Assembly (NCBI GenBank): GCA_003211135.1
Contig: QCTN01000016.1
Location: 1-33,136 of the forward strand
Direction of reading: 5' to 3'
DNA length: 33,136 nucleotides
Origin: Prochlorococcus sp. AG-673-L20
Lineage (GTDB): Bacteria; Cyanobacteriota; Cyanobacteriia; PCC-6307; Cyanobiaceae
A program made the position numbers and the translations under genes. This document shows positions 1-9,606 of this stretch, piece by piece (the first letter of the stretch is position 1; every line of letters begins with the position of its first letter). The notes beneath the pieces were generated by a model. It saw nothing but the letters and a program-made list of their open reading frames with translations, made no database searches and was not told where the DNA came from.

Positions 1-398
1 TTCTTGAATCAAATTTTAAGTATCTGTTTTCCATTCAAAACGACAAAATAAATAATGGAAATATAAAAAATTTATTAACTACTATTAGAAATGACCAAAA
101 CAAAATAGATATTATTTTTAAAATTCCTGAGAAAGTTCTCACTGGTACAAAATATGATATTGATATTATTCTAAATGAACCACTTGGTGATGTAATTATA
201 GCTGGAGGAATAATATCGCATCAGGATGATTCTTATTTAAAACAAGAAATCAATATTGAACCTTTAGCCTCTGGAGGCATTTTTAAAACTACTAGAGCAC
301 CATCCAAACCAGCTAGACAAATATGGTCAGGTATTATCGCTCATCCAAAGGGAACTATTTCTTTTACTAAAAGCGTTGAAATTGTTGAAAAAATATAA
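1..398 (+). CDS. C-terminal part of an unidentified conserved protein (5' end outside window)
   Basis: An open frame runs from the window edge to a TAA at 396-398, giving about 131 visible codons in the frame starting at base 3. The visible part is a soluble-looking C-terminal region, with no membrane segment and no catalytic motif I recognise. It has alternating hydrophobic stretches such as DVIIAGGIISH, a glycine-rich turn (LASGGIF), and a basic, proline-containing segment (APSKPARQIW) near the end, which suggests a beta-rich fold. Its stop lies one base from the stop of pgk on the other strand, so the two genes converge with no room for a terminator. I do not recognise the family and assign no function. 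That it is a real gene is supported by the long open frame and by the tight packing against pgk. Confidence 0.7.
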   Translation, partial: LESNFKYLFSIQNDKINNGNIKNLLTTIRNDQNKIDIIFKIPEKVLTGTKYDIDIILNEPLGDVIIAGGIISHQDDSYLKQEINIEPLASGGIFKTTRAPSKPARQIWSGIIAHPKGTISFTKSVEIVEKI

Positions 399-399
399 T

Positions 400-1608
400 T
401 TAAGCTTCTTTTAAAGCTGCTACTCCAGGTAAAGTTTTACCTTCTAAAAGTTCTAAACTAGCCCCTCCACCAGTAGATATATGTGACATTTTTTCAGCCA
501 AGCCAGCTTTTTCCACTGCAGCGACAGAATCTCCCCCTCCAATAATTGTACAAACCTCAGAGAAAGAACTTAAATCTGCCAAGGTTGTTGCTATTGCATT
601 TGTGCCTTCAGCAAATTTATCAAATTCAAAAACACCCATTGGGCCATTCCAAATAATTGTTTTGCATTCGGCAAGAGCATTTTGAAAAACCTTGATTGAT
701 TGTGGCCCAATGTCTAGGCCCATCCAATCACCACTTATTGAATCTATTTGAGACACTTTACTTTCTGCATCAGGAGAAAACTCATTTGCAAGTAATACAT
801 CAGATGGTAATAGAAGCTCTACTCCTTTAGTTTTTGCTTTTGCCTCTAAATTTCTTGCTAGTTCAAGTTTATCTTCCTCAACAAGACTCTTCCCAACATT
901 TAATCCTCTGGCCTTGTAAAAAGTAAAAATCATACCTCCCCCAATAATAATTTTGTCACACTTATCTAAAAGAGAATCCAAAACTCCAATTTTGCTACTT
1001 ACTTTAGAACCTCCTACTATTGCTGCAAGAGGACGTTTTGGAGCATCAATTGCACCCTGTAAATATTTCAACTCTTTTTCTAACAAAAATCCTGCAACAG
1101 CTGGCTCTAGAAATTGTGTAACTCCTTGAGTTGAAGCATGAGCTCTATGCGCAGCTCCAAAAGCATCGTTAACATACATATCTGCATGAGAAGCTAAATT
1201 TTTAGCGAAATCTAAATCGTTTTTTTCTTCTTCTTCATAAAATCGAACATTTTCTAGTAATAAAACATCGCCGTTATTTAAACTATTAGATTTAGCTATA
1301 GCCTCTTCACCAATACAGCTTTCAGTCAGATTAACTTTTTGTTCCAATATATCGCTTAATCTGGCAGCAACTGGGGTTAATCTCATTTTCTCATTAACTT
1401 TCCCTTTAGGTCTTCCAAAATGAGCAGCTAATATAACTTTTGCCGAATTATTTATAAGATATTTTATTGTAGGAATTGCTGCTCTTATTCTAGTATCATC
1501 AGTAATCTGACCACTATCATTTAATGGGACATTAAAATCAACCCTTACAAGAACTTTTTTTCCTTCTAATTTAGACTTATCAAGACTGGAAAGAGACAAC
1601 TTCGACAT
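400..1608 (-). CDS. pgk: Phosphoglycerate kinase
   Basis: This enzyme transfers phosphate between 1,3-bisphosphoglycerate and ADP, or the reverse in the Calvin cycle. In a cyanobacterium it serves both carbon fixation and glycolysis in the cytoplasm. The 402-residue length is normal for bacterial PGK. The sequence shows the family signature near residues 22-30 (RVDFNVPLN), the substrate-binding HFGRPKG near 64-70, the hinge and nucleotide region [12 protein letters not shown] near 199-210, and the C-terminal GGGDSVAA followed by STGGGASLE, which binds the nucleotide phosphates. The ATG start sits at the expected N-terminus. It is divergent from rbgA across the largest gap in the window. An NtcA-like GTA-N8-TAC site with a TAN3T box lies upstream in a geometry that fits transcription towards pgk (inference). 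Confidence 0.98.
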   Translation of the reverse strand: MSKLSLSSLDKSKLEGKKVLVRVDFNVPLNDSGQITDDTRIRAAIPTIKYLINNSAKVILAAHFGRPKGKVNEKMRLTPVAARLSDILEQKVNLTESCIGEEAIAKSNSLNNGDVLLLENVRFYEEEEKNDLDFAKNLASHADMYVNDAFGAAHRAHASTQGVTQFLEPAVAGFLLEKELKYLQGAIDAPKRPLAAIVGGSKVSSKIGVLDSLLDKCDKIIIGGGMIFTFYKARGLNVGKSLVEEDKLELARNLEAKAKTKGVELLLPSDVLLANEFSPDAESKVSQIDSISGDWMGLDIGPQSIKVFQNALAECKTIIWNGPMGVFEFDKFAEGTNAIATTLADLSSFSEVCTIIGGGDSVAAVEKAGLAEKMSHISTGGGASLELLEGKTLPGVAALKEA

Positions 1609-1639
1609 TAAAACATCCTATTTTTTACCATGAAACCCT

Positions 1640-1683
1640 AACGTTAATTTGAGCTTATTGGGTTAAAAAGTACTAAGTGTTAC
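1640..1683 (-). promoter_or_regulatory. Candidate NtcA-type class II promoter for pgk
   Basis: Bases 1670-1683 read GTA-N8-TAC, with matching flanks (AAGTA and TACTT, five-base arms). Read towards pgk on the minus strand, 23 bases separate it from TAACGT (1646-1641), which fits the cyanobacterial -10 pattern TAN3T. NtcA-activated promoters are known to have GTA-N8-TAC about 20-24 bases before a TAN3T box. That spacing would put transcription start near 1634 and leave a short leader before the pgk ATG at 1608. Such matches arise by chance in AT-rich DNA, so this is a candidate only. Confidence 0.3.
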
Positions 1684-1834
1684 TTATGCCTTAATAAATT
1701 TTAAAAATTAGGTAGAAATATAAAATTTATAAAAATAAAAAATATTTAATGTTTACATTAATATTAAATGTAATTACTTTTGAAATTAATAAGAATCAAA
1801 AGGTTTACTCGTACAACTTGTTGGATTTAATCAA

Positions 1835-2701
1835 TTGGAAATACCTAAAATTCAATGGTACCCAGGCCATATTGCTAAAGCCGAAAAAAAGCTAACTGAA
1901 GTTATAAATAGAGTAGACTTAGTTATAGAAGTTAGAGATGCAAGAATACCTTTATCAACAGGTCATCCTCATCTTAATCAATGGATTAGAAACAAAAAAC
2001 ATATCCTTGTGATAAATCGTGCGGATATGATAACTACAGAAACTATTACTAATTGGAACAAGTGGTTTAAAAAAGATAATATATATCCTCTTTGGTGTGA
2101 TGCAAAAAACGGTAAAGGAATTAAAGAAATTTATAAATCTGCTAAGGAATCACGATTATCAATTGATAACAGAAGGTTATCTAGAGGAATGAAGGTAAGG
2201 CCGATCAGAGCACTTACCCTCGGTTTTCCTAATGTAGGAAAATCTGCATTAATAAATAGAATCGCCAATAAAAAAGTTGTTGAAAGCGCTAGGAAAGCGG
2301 GAGTAACACGTAATCTTAGATGGATCAGATTAGACAGTGGGATAGATTTGCTTGATGCACCCGGTGTTATACCTCCTAATTTAGAGAATCAAAAATCGGC
2401 TCTGAATCTTGCACTTTGTGATGATATAGGAGAGGCTGCTTATGAAATAGAAAGTGTTGCTATTGAATTTATAAAAATAATTTTCAAATTAAAAGAAGAT
2501 AAAAATGCGAATATTTCACTTTCAAAGATATCTGATAGATATGGAGTTGATATATTAAAGAACTTTGATAGCCCTCATGAATGGATTGATCTTGTAGCCT
2601 TGAAACATACGTCAGGTGATAAAAGAAGAATGGCTCACAAATTATTAGAAGATTATCGCAATCAAATGCTAGGAAAGATTGCTTTGGAAGTGCCAATATG
2701 A
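1835..2701 (+). CDS. rbgA: Ribosome biogenesis GTPase RbgA/YlqF
   Basis: This is a circularly permuted GTPase that acts in late assembly of the 50S ribosomal subunit. The permuted motif order is visible: G4 (NRAD, residues 61-64) comes before G1 (GFPNVGKS, 130-137) and G3 (DAPG, 174-177). The N-terminal WYPGHIAKA is the hallmark of the RbgA/YlqF group, and 288 residues is the usual size. The start is TTG at 1835, with no in-frame ATG at a sensible position and no clear Shine-Dalgarno; the conserved N-terminus begins just after it, which supports this choice. The stop overlaps the start of the next gene by four bases (ATGA), so it is probably cotranscribed and translationally coupled with the pseudouridine synthase. 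Confidence 0.95.
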   Translation: MEIPKIQWYPGHIAKAEKKLTEVINRVDLVIEVRDARIPLSTGHPHLNQWIRNKKHILVINRADMITTETITNWNKWFKKDNIYPLWCDAKNGKGIKEIYKSAKESRLSIDNRRLSRGMKVRPIRALTLGFPNVGKSALINRIANKKVVESARKAGVTRNLRWIRLDSGIDLLDAPGVIPPNLENQKSALNLALCDDIGEAAYEIESVAIEFIKIIFKLKEDKNANISLSKISDRYGVDILKNFDSPHEWIDLVALKHTSGDKRRMAHKLLEDYRNQMLGKIALEVPI

Positions 2702-3666
2702 ACTCAATTAATAAAAACTCTTTTGGAGTAGGAGAAGGTGAATTAATAGAAATTACTTATGAAATGTCCCTTCCTATGCGACTCGATAGGTGGCTAGTAA
2801 GCAAGAGGCCTGAACAGAGTAGAGCAAGAATACAATATTTTATAAATGCGGGATTAGTTCTTGTAAACTATAAAACTGCAAAAGCTAAAACCCCACTAAA
2901 AACAGGAGACAATATACAAATTTGGATGCCTCCTCCAGAACCTCTAATATATTTAAAGCCAGAAAAGATGAACTTAAATATCATTTTTGAAGATGAACAC
3001 ATTATTGTAATTAATAAACAATCAGGACTCATAGTCCATCCAGCTCCAGGACATAAATCAGGCACCTTAGTAAATGGACTACTCTTTCACTGTAAAGATT
3101 TACCCGGAATAAATGGCAAGTTAAGACCTGGGATAGTTCATAGATTAGATAAGGACACCTCTGGCTGTATGGTTGTAGCAAAAAGCCAAGAATCACTTGT
3201 CAACCTTCAAATACAAATAAAAGAAAAAATTGCTTCAAGAAACTATATTGCGGTAATTCATGGAGTCCCTAATACTGCAGAAGGTAAAATTGTTGGGCAC
3301 ATAGGTAGAGATAAACTAAATCGATTGAAGTATGCGGTAGTTGATGAAAATTCCGGGAGATATGCATGTACTTATTGGAAATTATTAGAAAGATTAGGTA
3401 ATTATTCATTAATGAGCTTCAAACTGGATACTGGAAGAACTCATCAAATAAGAGTTCATTGTGCACATATCAATCATCCCATTCTAGGTGATCCTCTATA
3501 TGGAAGATGTAAAAAGCTTCCTTGCAAATTGGATGGTCAGGCTTTACATGCTGTAGAGCTAGGACTTTTTCATCCTATAAATGGAGAAGAAATGAAATTT
3601 GAAGCAGAATTACCCCAAGAATTTCAGAAATTATTGAGAGTCTTAAAAAAATCAATTAAGGTTTAG
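2698..3666 (+). CDS. rluD: RluD-family 23S rRNA pseudouridine synthase
   Basis: This is an RNA pseudouridine synthase of the RluA/RluD family, expected to isomerise uridines in large-subunit rRNA. An S4-like RNA-binding domain lies near residues 27-75 (RLDRWLVSKRPEQSRARIQ). The catalytic signature follows at 145-156, where HRLDKDTSG carries the active-site aspartate D151. RTHQIRVH further on is also typical of the family. At 322 residues it matches RluD rather than the shorter RluA, but the precise target uridines cannot be read from sequence, so the symbol is provisional. The ATG overlaps the stop of rbgA by four bases, which gives a two-gene ribosome-maturation operon. Its last 15 bases overlap the 3' end of the ABC ATPase gene on the opposite strand. 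Confidence 0.92.
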   Translation: MNSINKNSFGVGEGELIEITYEMSLPMRLDRWLVSKRPEQSRARIQYFINAGLVLVNYKTAKAKTPLKTGDNIQIWMPPPEPLIYLKPEKMNLNIIFEDEHIIVINKQSGLIVHPAPGHKSGTLVNGLLFHCKDLPGINGKLRPGIVHRLDKDTSGCMVVAKSQESLVNLQIQIKEKIASRNYIAVIHGVPNTAEGKIVGHIGRDKLNRLKYAVVDENSGRYACTYWKLLERLGNYSLMSFKLDTGRTHQIRVHCAHINHPILGDPLYGRCKKLPCKLDGQALHAVELGLFHPINGEEMKFEAELPQEFQKLLRVLKKSIKV

Positions 3667-5247
3667 GGAGCTATTTACTAAAGCTTTTGTAACATTATTC
3701 TTAGGACTAGAAAAAACTGTACCTGAATCGCCTTCTTCAATAATCTGTCCATAATTCATAACTAATAATCTATTACAAAATTTCTTTGCAATTCCTAAAT
3801 CATGAGTAATAAAAATTATAGTTAAATCCATTTTTTCTTGTATCTTTCTAAGTAAATCAAGTATCTCAACTTTTACATATGCATCTAACATATTTACACT
3901 TTCATCGCAGATGAGGATTTTTGGTTTCAATAATAATGATCTTGCAATTGAAATTCTTTGTAATTGACCGCCAGACAATTGATTGGGGTAGGAGTTTAAG
4001 AATTCAGGATCTGAAGGTAGATTTAAATTTTTTAAAATTAGTTTAATCTCATTTTTAATTTGATAATTATTAGATATTTTTTGAATTAAAAATATATCCT
4101 TCAAAATATTTTTGATTTTCATTTTTGGATTCAAACTTGAAAAAGGATCTTGGAAAATCATTTGTATATTTTTAAAATTATTAGACTTTTTTTTATGTAA
4201 TTCTGAATTTCTTTCATAAACTTTTATTTCACCTCCTCTCACCTTCAAGAGTCCTATTAAAGCTCTACATAAAGTACTTTTTCCACTCCCAGAAGATCCA
4301 ACAATTCCAAGGACTTCATTTCGATACAATTTAAAACTGACTTCTTTTAAAGCCTTATTCCATTTGGGTCGGAAAATTGAAGAATTTAATTTATACCAAT
4401 GTCTTAAATTATTAACCTCTAAAACAACATCATTTATAGAGGTAATTATTTTTCTTGGCTTCAAAGAGATATTTGCTGCATTTACCAATTTCTCTCCAAT
4501 TTTTGATTTAGGTGATTTAAAAACTTCTTTTATATTTCCTTGCTCCTGAATTGATCCTTGATCCATTATCACGACTTTTTTACACCACTTTGCTGCAAGA
4601 TTAATGTCATGACTAATCAAAATCAAAGTGGTTCCAGATTCCTCACATAAACAAAGAATTTGATCCATTACTTCAAAACTAGTCTTAGAGTCCAGACTGG
4701 TTGAAGGTTCATCTGCTATTAATATTTTAGGTTTCAAAGCTAAAGCCATTGCAATTGAAACTCTTTGTCTCATTCCCCCACTGAATTGATGGGGAAAGGA
4801 ATCTAATCTTTCAATATCTATTCCTACTTTTCTAAAATTTTCTTCTACTAAATCTTTAATAATTAAAGGGGGATAGTTTTGAAAGTGTGTTTTTAATAAT
4901 TCTTTTAAATGATCTCCAACTGTCATTAAAGGATTAAGTTTTTTTATGGAATCTTGATAAATAAATCCAAAATTATTTCTTCTAAATAATTGAATTTGTT
5001 TTTTATCAATTTTAGTTAGATCTTCTCCAGATATTTTTATAAATCCTTGTGTAATTGAACCTTCAGGAAGCATATTTACAATTGTTTTTGCAAATGTTGT
5101 TTTACCACATCCAGAAGGACCTATTATTGCTAAGTGATCTCCTTTAAATAGATCTAATTTAAAATTTTTTATGGTAGATTTCTGATAAGGACCATACTTG
5201 ACATTTAGATTCCTTATTTCAAAAATTTTGCTTTTATTTATTTTCAT
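3652..5247 (-). CDS. Tandem double-ATPase ABC transporter protein (peptide/nickel type)
   Basis: One 531-residue chain carries two complete ABC ATPase domains, like a DppD-DppF fusion, and should energise an Opp/Dpp-type importer. The first domain has Walker A GPSGCGKTT (43-51), signature FSGGMRQR, Walker B ending ADEPSTSLD and switch histidine ISHD. The second has GSSGSGKST, signature LSGGQLQR, a slightly unusual Walker B CDESVNMLD (proline replaced by serine, glutamate kept) and ITHD. The hydrophobic core of each domain looks intact, so both are probably active. No permease or substrate-binding protein is adjacent, so the partners are encoded elsewhere and the substrate is unknown. The 3' end overlaps the rluD-type gene tail to tail by 15 bases. 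The gene is divergent from rel. Confidence 0.92.
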   Translation of the reverse strand: MKINKSKIFEIRNLNVKYGPYQKSTIKNFKLDLFKGDHLAIIGPSGCGKTTFAKTIVNMLPEGSITQGFIKISGEDLTKIDKKQIQLFRRNNFGFIYQDSIKKLNPLMTVGDHLKELLKTHFQNYPPLIIKDLVEENFRKVGIDIERLDSFPHQFSGGMRQRVSIAMALALKPKILIADEPSTSLDSKTSFEVMDQILCLCEESGTTLILISHDINLAAKWCKKVVIMDQGSIQEQGNIKEVFKSPKSKIGEKLVNAANISLKPRKIITSINDVVLEVNNLRHWYKLNSSIFRPKWNKALKEVSFKLYRNEVLGIVGSSGSGKSTLCRALIGLLKVRGGEIKVYERNSELHKKKSNNFKNIQMIFQDPFSSLNPKMKIKNILKDIFLIQKISNNYQIKNEIKLILKNLNLPSDPEFLNSYPNQLSGGQLQRISIARSLLLKPKILICDESVNMLDAYVKVEILDLLRKIQEKMDLTIIFITHDLGIAKKFCNRLLVMNYGQIIEEGDSGTVFSSPKNNVTKALVNSSLNLN

Positions 5248-5302
5248 AATTTTGTAGCAAATTTCTCTAGTCCCAAATAAAATAAATTTAAAGGAACATT
5301 AT

Positions 5303-7612
5303 ATGGCTGAGGCGACTGCGAATTCAAAAGAAAAAAATGAAATTAAAGTTTCAACAATCATTTTGCCTGAAAATAAAAATTATGAAAGTGAATCTTTGAA
5401 GTATGAGATAAATATTCCTAATTGGCTTCTTGAGATTATTCAAAACTATGAAGTATCAAATAAAAAAAATAATTCGAATCAAAATCTTATAGTAAAAGCT
5501 TTCAAACTTGCTTATGAAGCTCATAATGGACAACTTCGGGCAAGTGGAGAGCCATATATAATTCATCCCATAGCTGTTGCAGATCTACTTAAAGAAATAG
5601 GTGCAAGTTCATCAGTTGTAGCTGCCGGCCTATTACATGATGTTGTCGAAGACACCGGAATTGCTCTTTCAGAGATAGAAGTTAATTTTGGCTTAGAGGT
5701 AAAAGTACTTGTAGAAGGTGTAACTAAATTAGGAGGTATTCACTTTAATAATAGAACTGAAGCACAGGCTGAAAATCTTAGAAAAATGTTCTTAGCTATG
5801 GCAAGCGACATAAGAGTTGTTTTAGTTAAACTTGCAGATCGACTACATAATATGAGAACAATTCAATGGCTTAATGAAGAGAGAAAAGAGAGAATTGCAA
5901 GAGAAACAAGAGAAATATATGCCCCTTTAGCAAATAGGTTAGGAATAAATAGATTTAAATGGGAATTAGAAGATCTAGCATTTAAATTTCTTGAACCAGA
6001 GGAATATAAAAATTTAAAAGATCAAATTGCCGTTAAAAGAAGTGATAGAGAAAAAAGGTTAAACGTTACCTTAAATTTGATGAAGGAAAACTTAGTCTCT
6101 TCAGGTTTAGGAAATTTTGAAATTACGGGAAGACCAAAACATCTCTATGGTATTTGGAGCAAAATGGAAAGACAACAAAAACAATTTAGCGAGATTTATG
6201 ACGTTGCTGCTTTAAGAATTATTGTTAGCAATTCAGATAGCTGTTATAAAGCTTTAGCAGTCGTTCATGATACTTTCAGGCCAATTCCTGGAAGATTTAA
6301 AGATTATATAGGTTTACCAAAACCAAATGGATACCAGTCCTTGCATACCTCTGTGATCGGCAGACATAGGCCTATTGAGGTTCAAATAAGAACGAGTTCA
6401 ATGCATCAAATTGCAGAATTCGGAATAGCTGCACATTGGCAATATAAAGAAGGTGGTTCACCTGCATCAAGTAATGCAGAAAGATTTAATTGGCTTAGAC
6501 AATTAGTAGATTGGCAACAAGAAGGTAATGAGAAAGACCATAATGATTATCTAGCATCTATAAAAGAAGATTTATTCGATGAAGAAGTATTTGTGATCAC
6601 TCCAAAAGGAGATGTTGTTGGCCTAAGGAAGGGATCTACTGCAATCGATTTTGCTTACAGAATACATTCAGAAATAGGCAATCATTGTAATGGGATAAGA
6701 ATAAATGAAAAATTATCTCCTCTATCTACATCATTGCAAAATGGGGACTTTATCGAAATCTTGACTAATAATAATTCAACTCCAAGCTTAGATTGGTTAA
6801 ATTTTGTAGTTACTCCAACCGCAAAAAATAGAATTCGGCAGTGGTATAAAAAAAGCCATAGAGATGAAACTATTAAAAGAGGAAAAGATTTGCTTGAAAA
6901 AGAAATAGGTCGTAATGGATTTGAATCATTAATTTCAAGTGATGCCATGAAAAAAGTTGCACATCGATGCAATTTAAAGTCTACGGAAGATCTATTAGCA
7001 TCATTAGGATTTGGGGGTTTAACTTTACATCAAGTATTGAATAGATTAAGAGAAGAGATTAAAATACAAACAGAAGAAATTAAAAATGAATCTAATGCTG
7101 AATTAGCAAAATCTCTTATAAATAAAAATAATTCAATAGCATCTAAATCTCATGCAACTAATAAATCACCAATCACTGGGGTCGAAGGGTTAGATTATAG
7201 AATCGGAAAATGCTGCAGTCCACTTCCTGGGGAAGAAATAATTGGAACTGTCTCTCTAGGTAATCACGGTATCACTATTCATAGAAGAGATTGTGAGAAT
7301 GTTATCCCAATACCAATAGAGAGAAGATTACCTGTTTCATGGAACCAAGAGAATAAGATTCTTGACAATAAGTTCCCAATTCAACTGAGAATAGAAGTTA
7401 TAGATAGAGTAGGCGTCCTAAAAGATATTCTTATGAGATTATCTGATAAAGGAATAAATGTTAGTGATGCAAATGTAAAAACCGCTTTTGGTAAACCTGC
7501 AATAATTAATTTATGTGTTGGTCTAGAAAGTTATAGTCAACTCCACAAAACTATTGATCAAATTAAATCAATGGCTGATGTATTAGATATTGCAAGGGTA
7601 GGAATAAGTTAA
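5303..7612 (+). CDS. spoT: Bifunctional (p)ppGpp synthetase/hydrolase Rel/SpoT
   Basis: This enzyme makes and degrades the stringent-response alarmone (p)ppGpp. The 769-residue chain has the full long-RSH layout. The hydrolase domain comes first, with the HD pair in LLHDVVEDT (111-118). The synthetase domain follows, with GRPKHLYGI (276-284), RFKD (331-334) and GYQSLHT (343-349). Then come a TGS domain (about 428-490), a zinc-finger-like GKCCSPLPG segment, and a C-terminal ACT domain. RFKD is the RxKD motif of bifunctional enzymes rather than the ExDD of synthetase-only RelA. With the intact HD this predicts both activities. A good ribosome-binding site, AAGGA at 5291-5295, lies seven bases before the ATG. 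It appears to be a single-gene unit between divergent and convergent neighbours. Confidence 0.96.
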   Translation: MAEATANSKEKNEIKVSTIILPENKNYESESLKYEINIPNWLLEIIQNYEVSNKKNNSNQNLIVKAFKLAYEAHNGQLRASGEPYIIHPIAVADLLKEIGASSSVVAAGLLHDVVEDTGIALSEIEVNFGLEVKVLVEGVTKLGGIHFNNRTEAQAENLRKMFLAMASDIRVVLVKLADRLHNMRTIQWLNEERKERIARETREIYAPLANRLGINRFKWELEDLAFKFLEPEEYKNLKDQIAVKRSDREKRLNVTLNLMKENLVSSGLGNFEITGRPKHLYGIWSKMERQQKQFSEIYDVAALRIIVSNSDSCYKALAVVHDTFRPIPGRFKDYIGLPKPNGYQSLHTSVIGRHRPIEVQIRTSSMHQIAEFGIAAHWQYKEGGSPASSNAERFNWLRQLVDWQQEGNEKDHNDYLASIKEDLFDEEVFVITPKGDVVGLRKGSTAIDFAYRIHSEIGNHCNGIRINEKLSPLSTSLQNGDFIEILTNNNSTPSLDWLNFVVTPTAKNRIRQWYKKSHRDETIKRGKDLLEKEIGRNGFESLISSDAMKKVAHRCNLKSTEDLLASLGFGGLTLHQVLNRLREEIKIQTEEIKNESNAELAKSLINKNNSIASKSHATNKSPITGVEGLDYRIGKCCSPLPGEEIIGTVSLGNHGITIHRRDCENVIPIPIERRLPVSWNQENKILDNKFPIQLRIEVIDRVGVLKDILMRLSDKGINVSDANVKTAFGKPAIINLCVGLESYSQLHKTIDQIKSMADVLDIARVGIS

Positions 7613-7630
7613 TTTAAACTTAGAAGAATT

Positions 7631-8083
7631 TTAAGATGCTGTTTTTTTTATTTTTCTTTTAAATAGCAAAAAAACAATGATTCCTGAAATAGAAGCTAAT
7701 AAAAATCCAACTAATGCTGAACCCAAAATTAACCTTAATGAAAAAACGCTTCCTTTTTTCCATAATTCTTCAATCATTAAATTTTTATCAAAAACAATAT
7801 CTGGTGAGTTTTTTAGCAAAAATGAACCAACTTTATAATTGAAAAAATATAGGGGTACATAAGTAAATGGATTACTTATCCAAGTACCAATAGCAGCAAG
7901 AAAAAGATTTCCTTTCACAACTCTTGCTAAAAATAGTCCTAATAAAGTTTGAAAACCAAAGAAAGGAAAGCATCCACAAAAGACCCCAACTGCTACTCCC
8001 TTTGCATTAAAAAAGGGAGTACCATCTTGTTTCAAAAATAATGATAGAATTTTTTTATATTGAAGATTCTTTATCAACTTCAT
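7631..8083 (-). CDS. DUF2062 membrane protein
   Basis: This is a 150-residue integral membrane protein of the DUF2062 family. The diagnostic segment is visible: a small-residue helix (AKGVAVGVFCGCFPFFG), a second helix (TLLGLFLARVV), then KGNLFLAAIGTWISNPFTYVP with the family's conserved asparagine-proline, and a last hydrophobic helix near residues 115-140 followed by a lysine-rich tail (KRKIKK). The function of the family is not established; some members are fused to or sit beside glycosyltransferases. The context here does not help: it converges on rel with an 18-base gap and is divergent from mnmE. Confidence 0.85.
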   Translation of the reverse strand: MKLIKNLQYKKILSLFLKQDGTPFFNAKGVAVGVFCGCFPFFGFQTLLGLFLARVVKGNLFLAAIGTWISNPFTYVPLYFFNYKVGSFLLKNSPDIVFDKNLMIEELWKKGSVFSLRLILGSALVGFLLASISGIIVFLLFKRKIKKTAS

Positions 8084-8149
8084 TCTGAAATCACAATCAA
8101 AAAAGTTTTCTTTGATAAGCCTACTTAATTATCCACAGCATAGTGAGAG

Positions 8150-9532
8150 ATGGAATCAATTATCGATACTGAGGATACAATAGCAGCTATAGCTTCGGCT
8201 ATAAGTCCAGGTAAAGGAGGAATTGCAGTAATAAGAGTATCAGGGGAAGAAGCAATAAATTCCTGTAAAAATATTGTAGAAACAAAATCTAAATATGCTT
8301 GGGAGTCTCACAGAGTTTTTCATGGCTTTATAAAAGATAATTTAGAAAATAAATTTATAGATGAAATTTTAATTACAGTTATGCATTCTCCTAATAGTTT
8401 CACTGGAGAAGATATTGTTGAATTGCACTGTCATGGAGGAGTAATTGTTGTAAATAAAGTGATGGAGACATTATTATCAAATAATACTGGAGTAAGGATT
8501 GCCAATCCAGGAGAATTTAGTCAAAGAGCTTTTCTTAATGGCAAAATAGATTTAACTCAAGCAGAATCAATTAATCAATTGATTAATGCAAAAAATCTTA
8601 AATCAGCCGAAATAGCTTTTAATGGAGTAAAGGGAGATATAAAGAAAAAGATTGATATTATTAAAAATGATTTAATCGAGCAATTATCAGAAATAGAGGC
8701 AAGAGTAGACTTTGAAGAGGATTTTTCAGAATTTAATTATAATGATTTTTCTAGAAATATTAAAATTATAAAAGAAAAAATAGAAATCCTTATAGAAAAT
8801 TCAAAAAGGGGGGCGCATATTCATAATGGAATATCGATTGCTCTTATTGGCAAAACTAATGTCGGTAAAAGTTCTCTTTTAAATCTTCTCTCAAAAAAAG
8901 AAAAAGCAATAGTTACTAGTATTCCAGGAACAACTAGAGATATAATTGAAGTGAATTTGACTATAAAAGATATACCAATAAAAATAATAGATACCGCTGG
9001 CATCAGAGAAACCGATGAATATATAGAAAATATTGGAATTGAAAAAAGCTTTGAAATGATTCAAAACTCAGACTATATAATCTATTTATATAGTCTTGAA
9101 GAAGGATTAAATAAGGATGACGAGAAAATTATAAGCAAAATTCCACAAGAAAAATTAATTACAATCTTGGGTAATAAAAAAGATTTAATTGATTCAAAAA
9201 AAGTAAATAAAAAAAATTTATCGAACTCTGTTTTAATGAGTATTAAAAACGATGAAGGAGAAAAAGAACTAGTCGAAAAGATAGTTAAAAAATGTGGATC
9301 AAAAGAATTTGAAAATATAGATATTTTTTTAAATGAAAGACAAATATCAAACCTAACTGATTGCCTAAAAAATTTAAATGATACTGATCCAATAATTGCT
9401 AATCAATTACCCTTCGATTTATTATCAATTGAAGTTAGAGATGGAATAAAAAACTTATCGAGAATTACAGGTCAAGAATTAACTGAAGATCTATTAAATA
9501 ATATTTTTTCCAAATTTTGTATAGGTAAATAA
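8150..9532 (+). CDS. mnmE: tRNA uridine-5-carboxymethylaminomethyl modification GTPase MnmE
   Basis: MnmE (TrmE) works with MnmG to modify the wobble uridine of several tRNAs, which improves decoding accuracy. The N-terminal folate-binding domain starts with [16 protein letters not shown] (9-24). The inserted G domain has G1 GKTNVGKS near residue 235, the switch TTRD, G3 DTAG and G4 NKKD. The protein ends in the strictly typical CIGK, whose cysteine is part of the family's C-terminal signature. Its 460 residues match the family. The gene is divergent from the DUF2062 gene over 66 bases. MnmG is not in the window. Confidence 0.97.
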   Translation: MESIIDTEDTIAAIASAISPGKGGIAVIRVSGEEAINSCKNIVETKSKYAWESHRVFHGFIKDNLENKFIDEILITVMHSPNSFTGEDIVELHCHGGVIVVNKVMETLLSNNTGVRIANPGEFSQRAFLNGKIDLTQAESINQLINAKNLKSAEIAFNGVKGDIKKKIDIIKNDLIEQLSEIEARVDFEEDFSEFNYNDFSRNIKIIKEKIEILIENSKRGAHIHNGISIALIGKTNVGKSSLLNLLSKKEKAIVTSIPGTTRDIIEVNLTIKDIPIKIIDTAGIRETDEYIENIGIEKSFEMIQNSDYIIYLYSLEEGLNKDDEKIISKIPQEKLITILGNKKDLIDSKKVNKKNLSNSVLMSIKNDEGEKELVEKIVKKCGSKEFENIDIFLNERQISNLTDCLKNLNDTDPIIANQLPFDLLSIEVRDGIKNLSRITGQELTEDLLNNIFSKFCIGK

Positions 9533-9544
9533 ATTTTTATTAAA

Positions 9545-9558
9545 ATACATAAATGTAT
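9545..9558. promoter_or_regulatory. Perfect short palindrome upstream of nadC
   Basis: ATACAT-AA-ATGTAT is a six-base-arm inverted repeat lying in the 74-base mnmE-nadC gap, about 50 bases before the nadC start. Its position would suit an operator, but it is short and AT-rich. No known regulator can be assigned. Confidence 0.15.
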
Positions 9559-9606
9559 AAAGTAAAATTTAAAAGTTAAAAAAAATTTTTATCTTATTCA
9601 AATTTA

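Noticed and set aside
1753..1773. TTACATT / AATGTAA inverted repeat upstream of rbgA
   Set aside because: Seven-base arms of mostly A and T are common here by chance, and the position matches no known site.
1609..1834. The largest intergenic gap, examined for a tRNA or small RNA
   Set aside because: No cloverleaf, GC-rich stem or T-loop sequence is seen. It appears to hold only divergent promoters.
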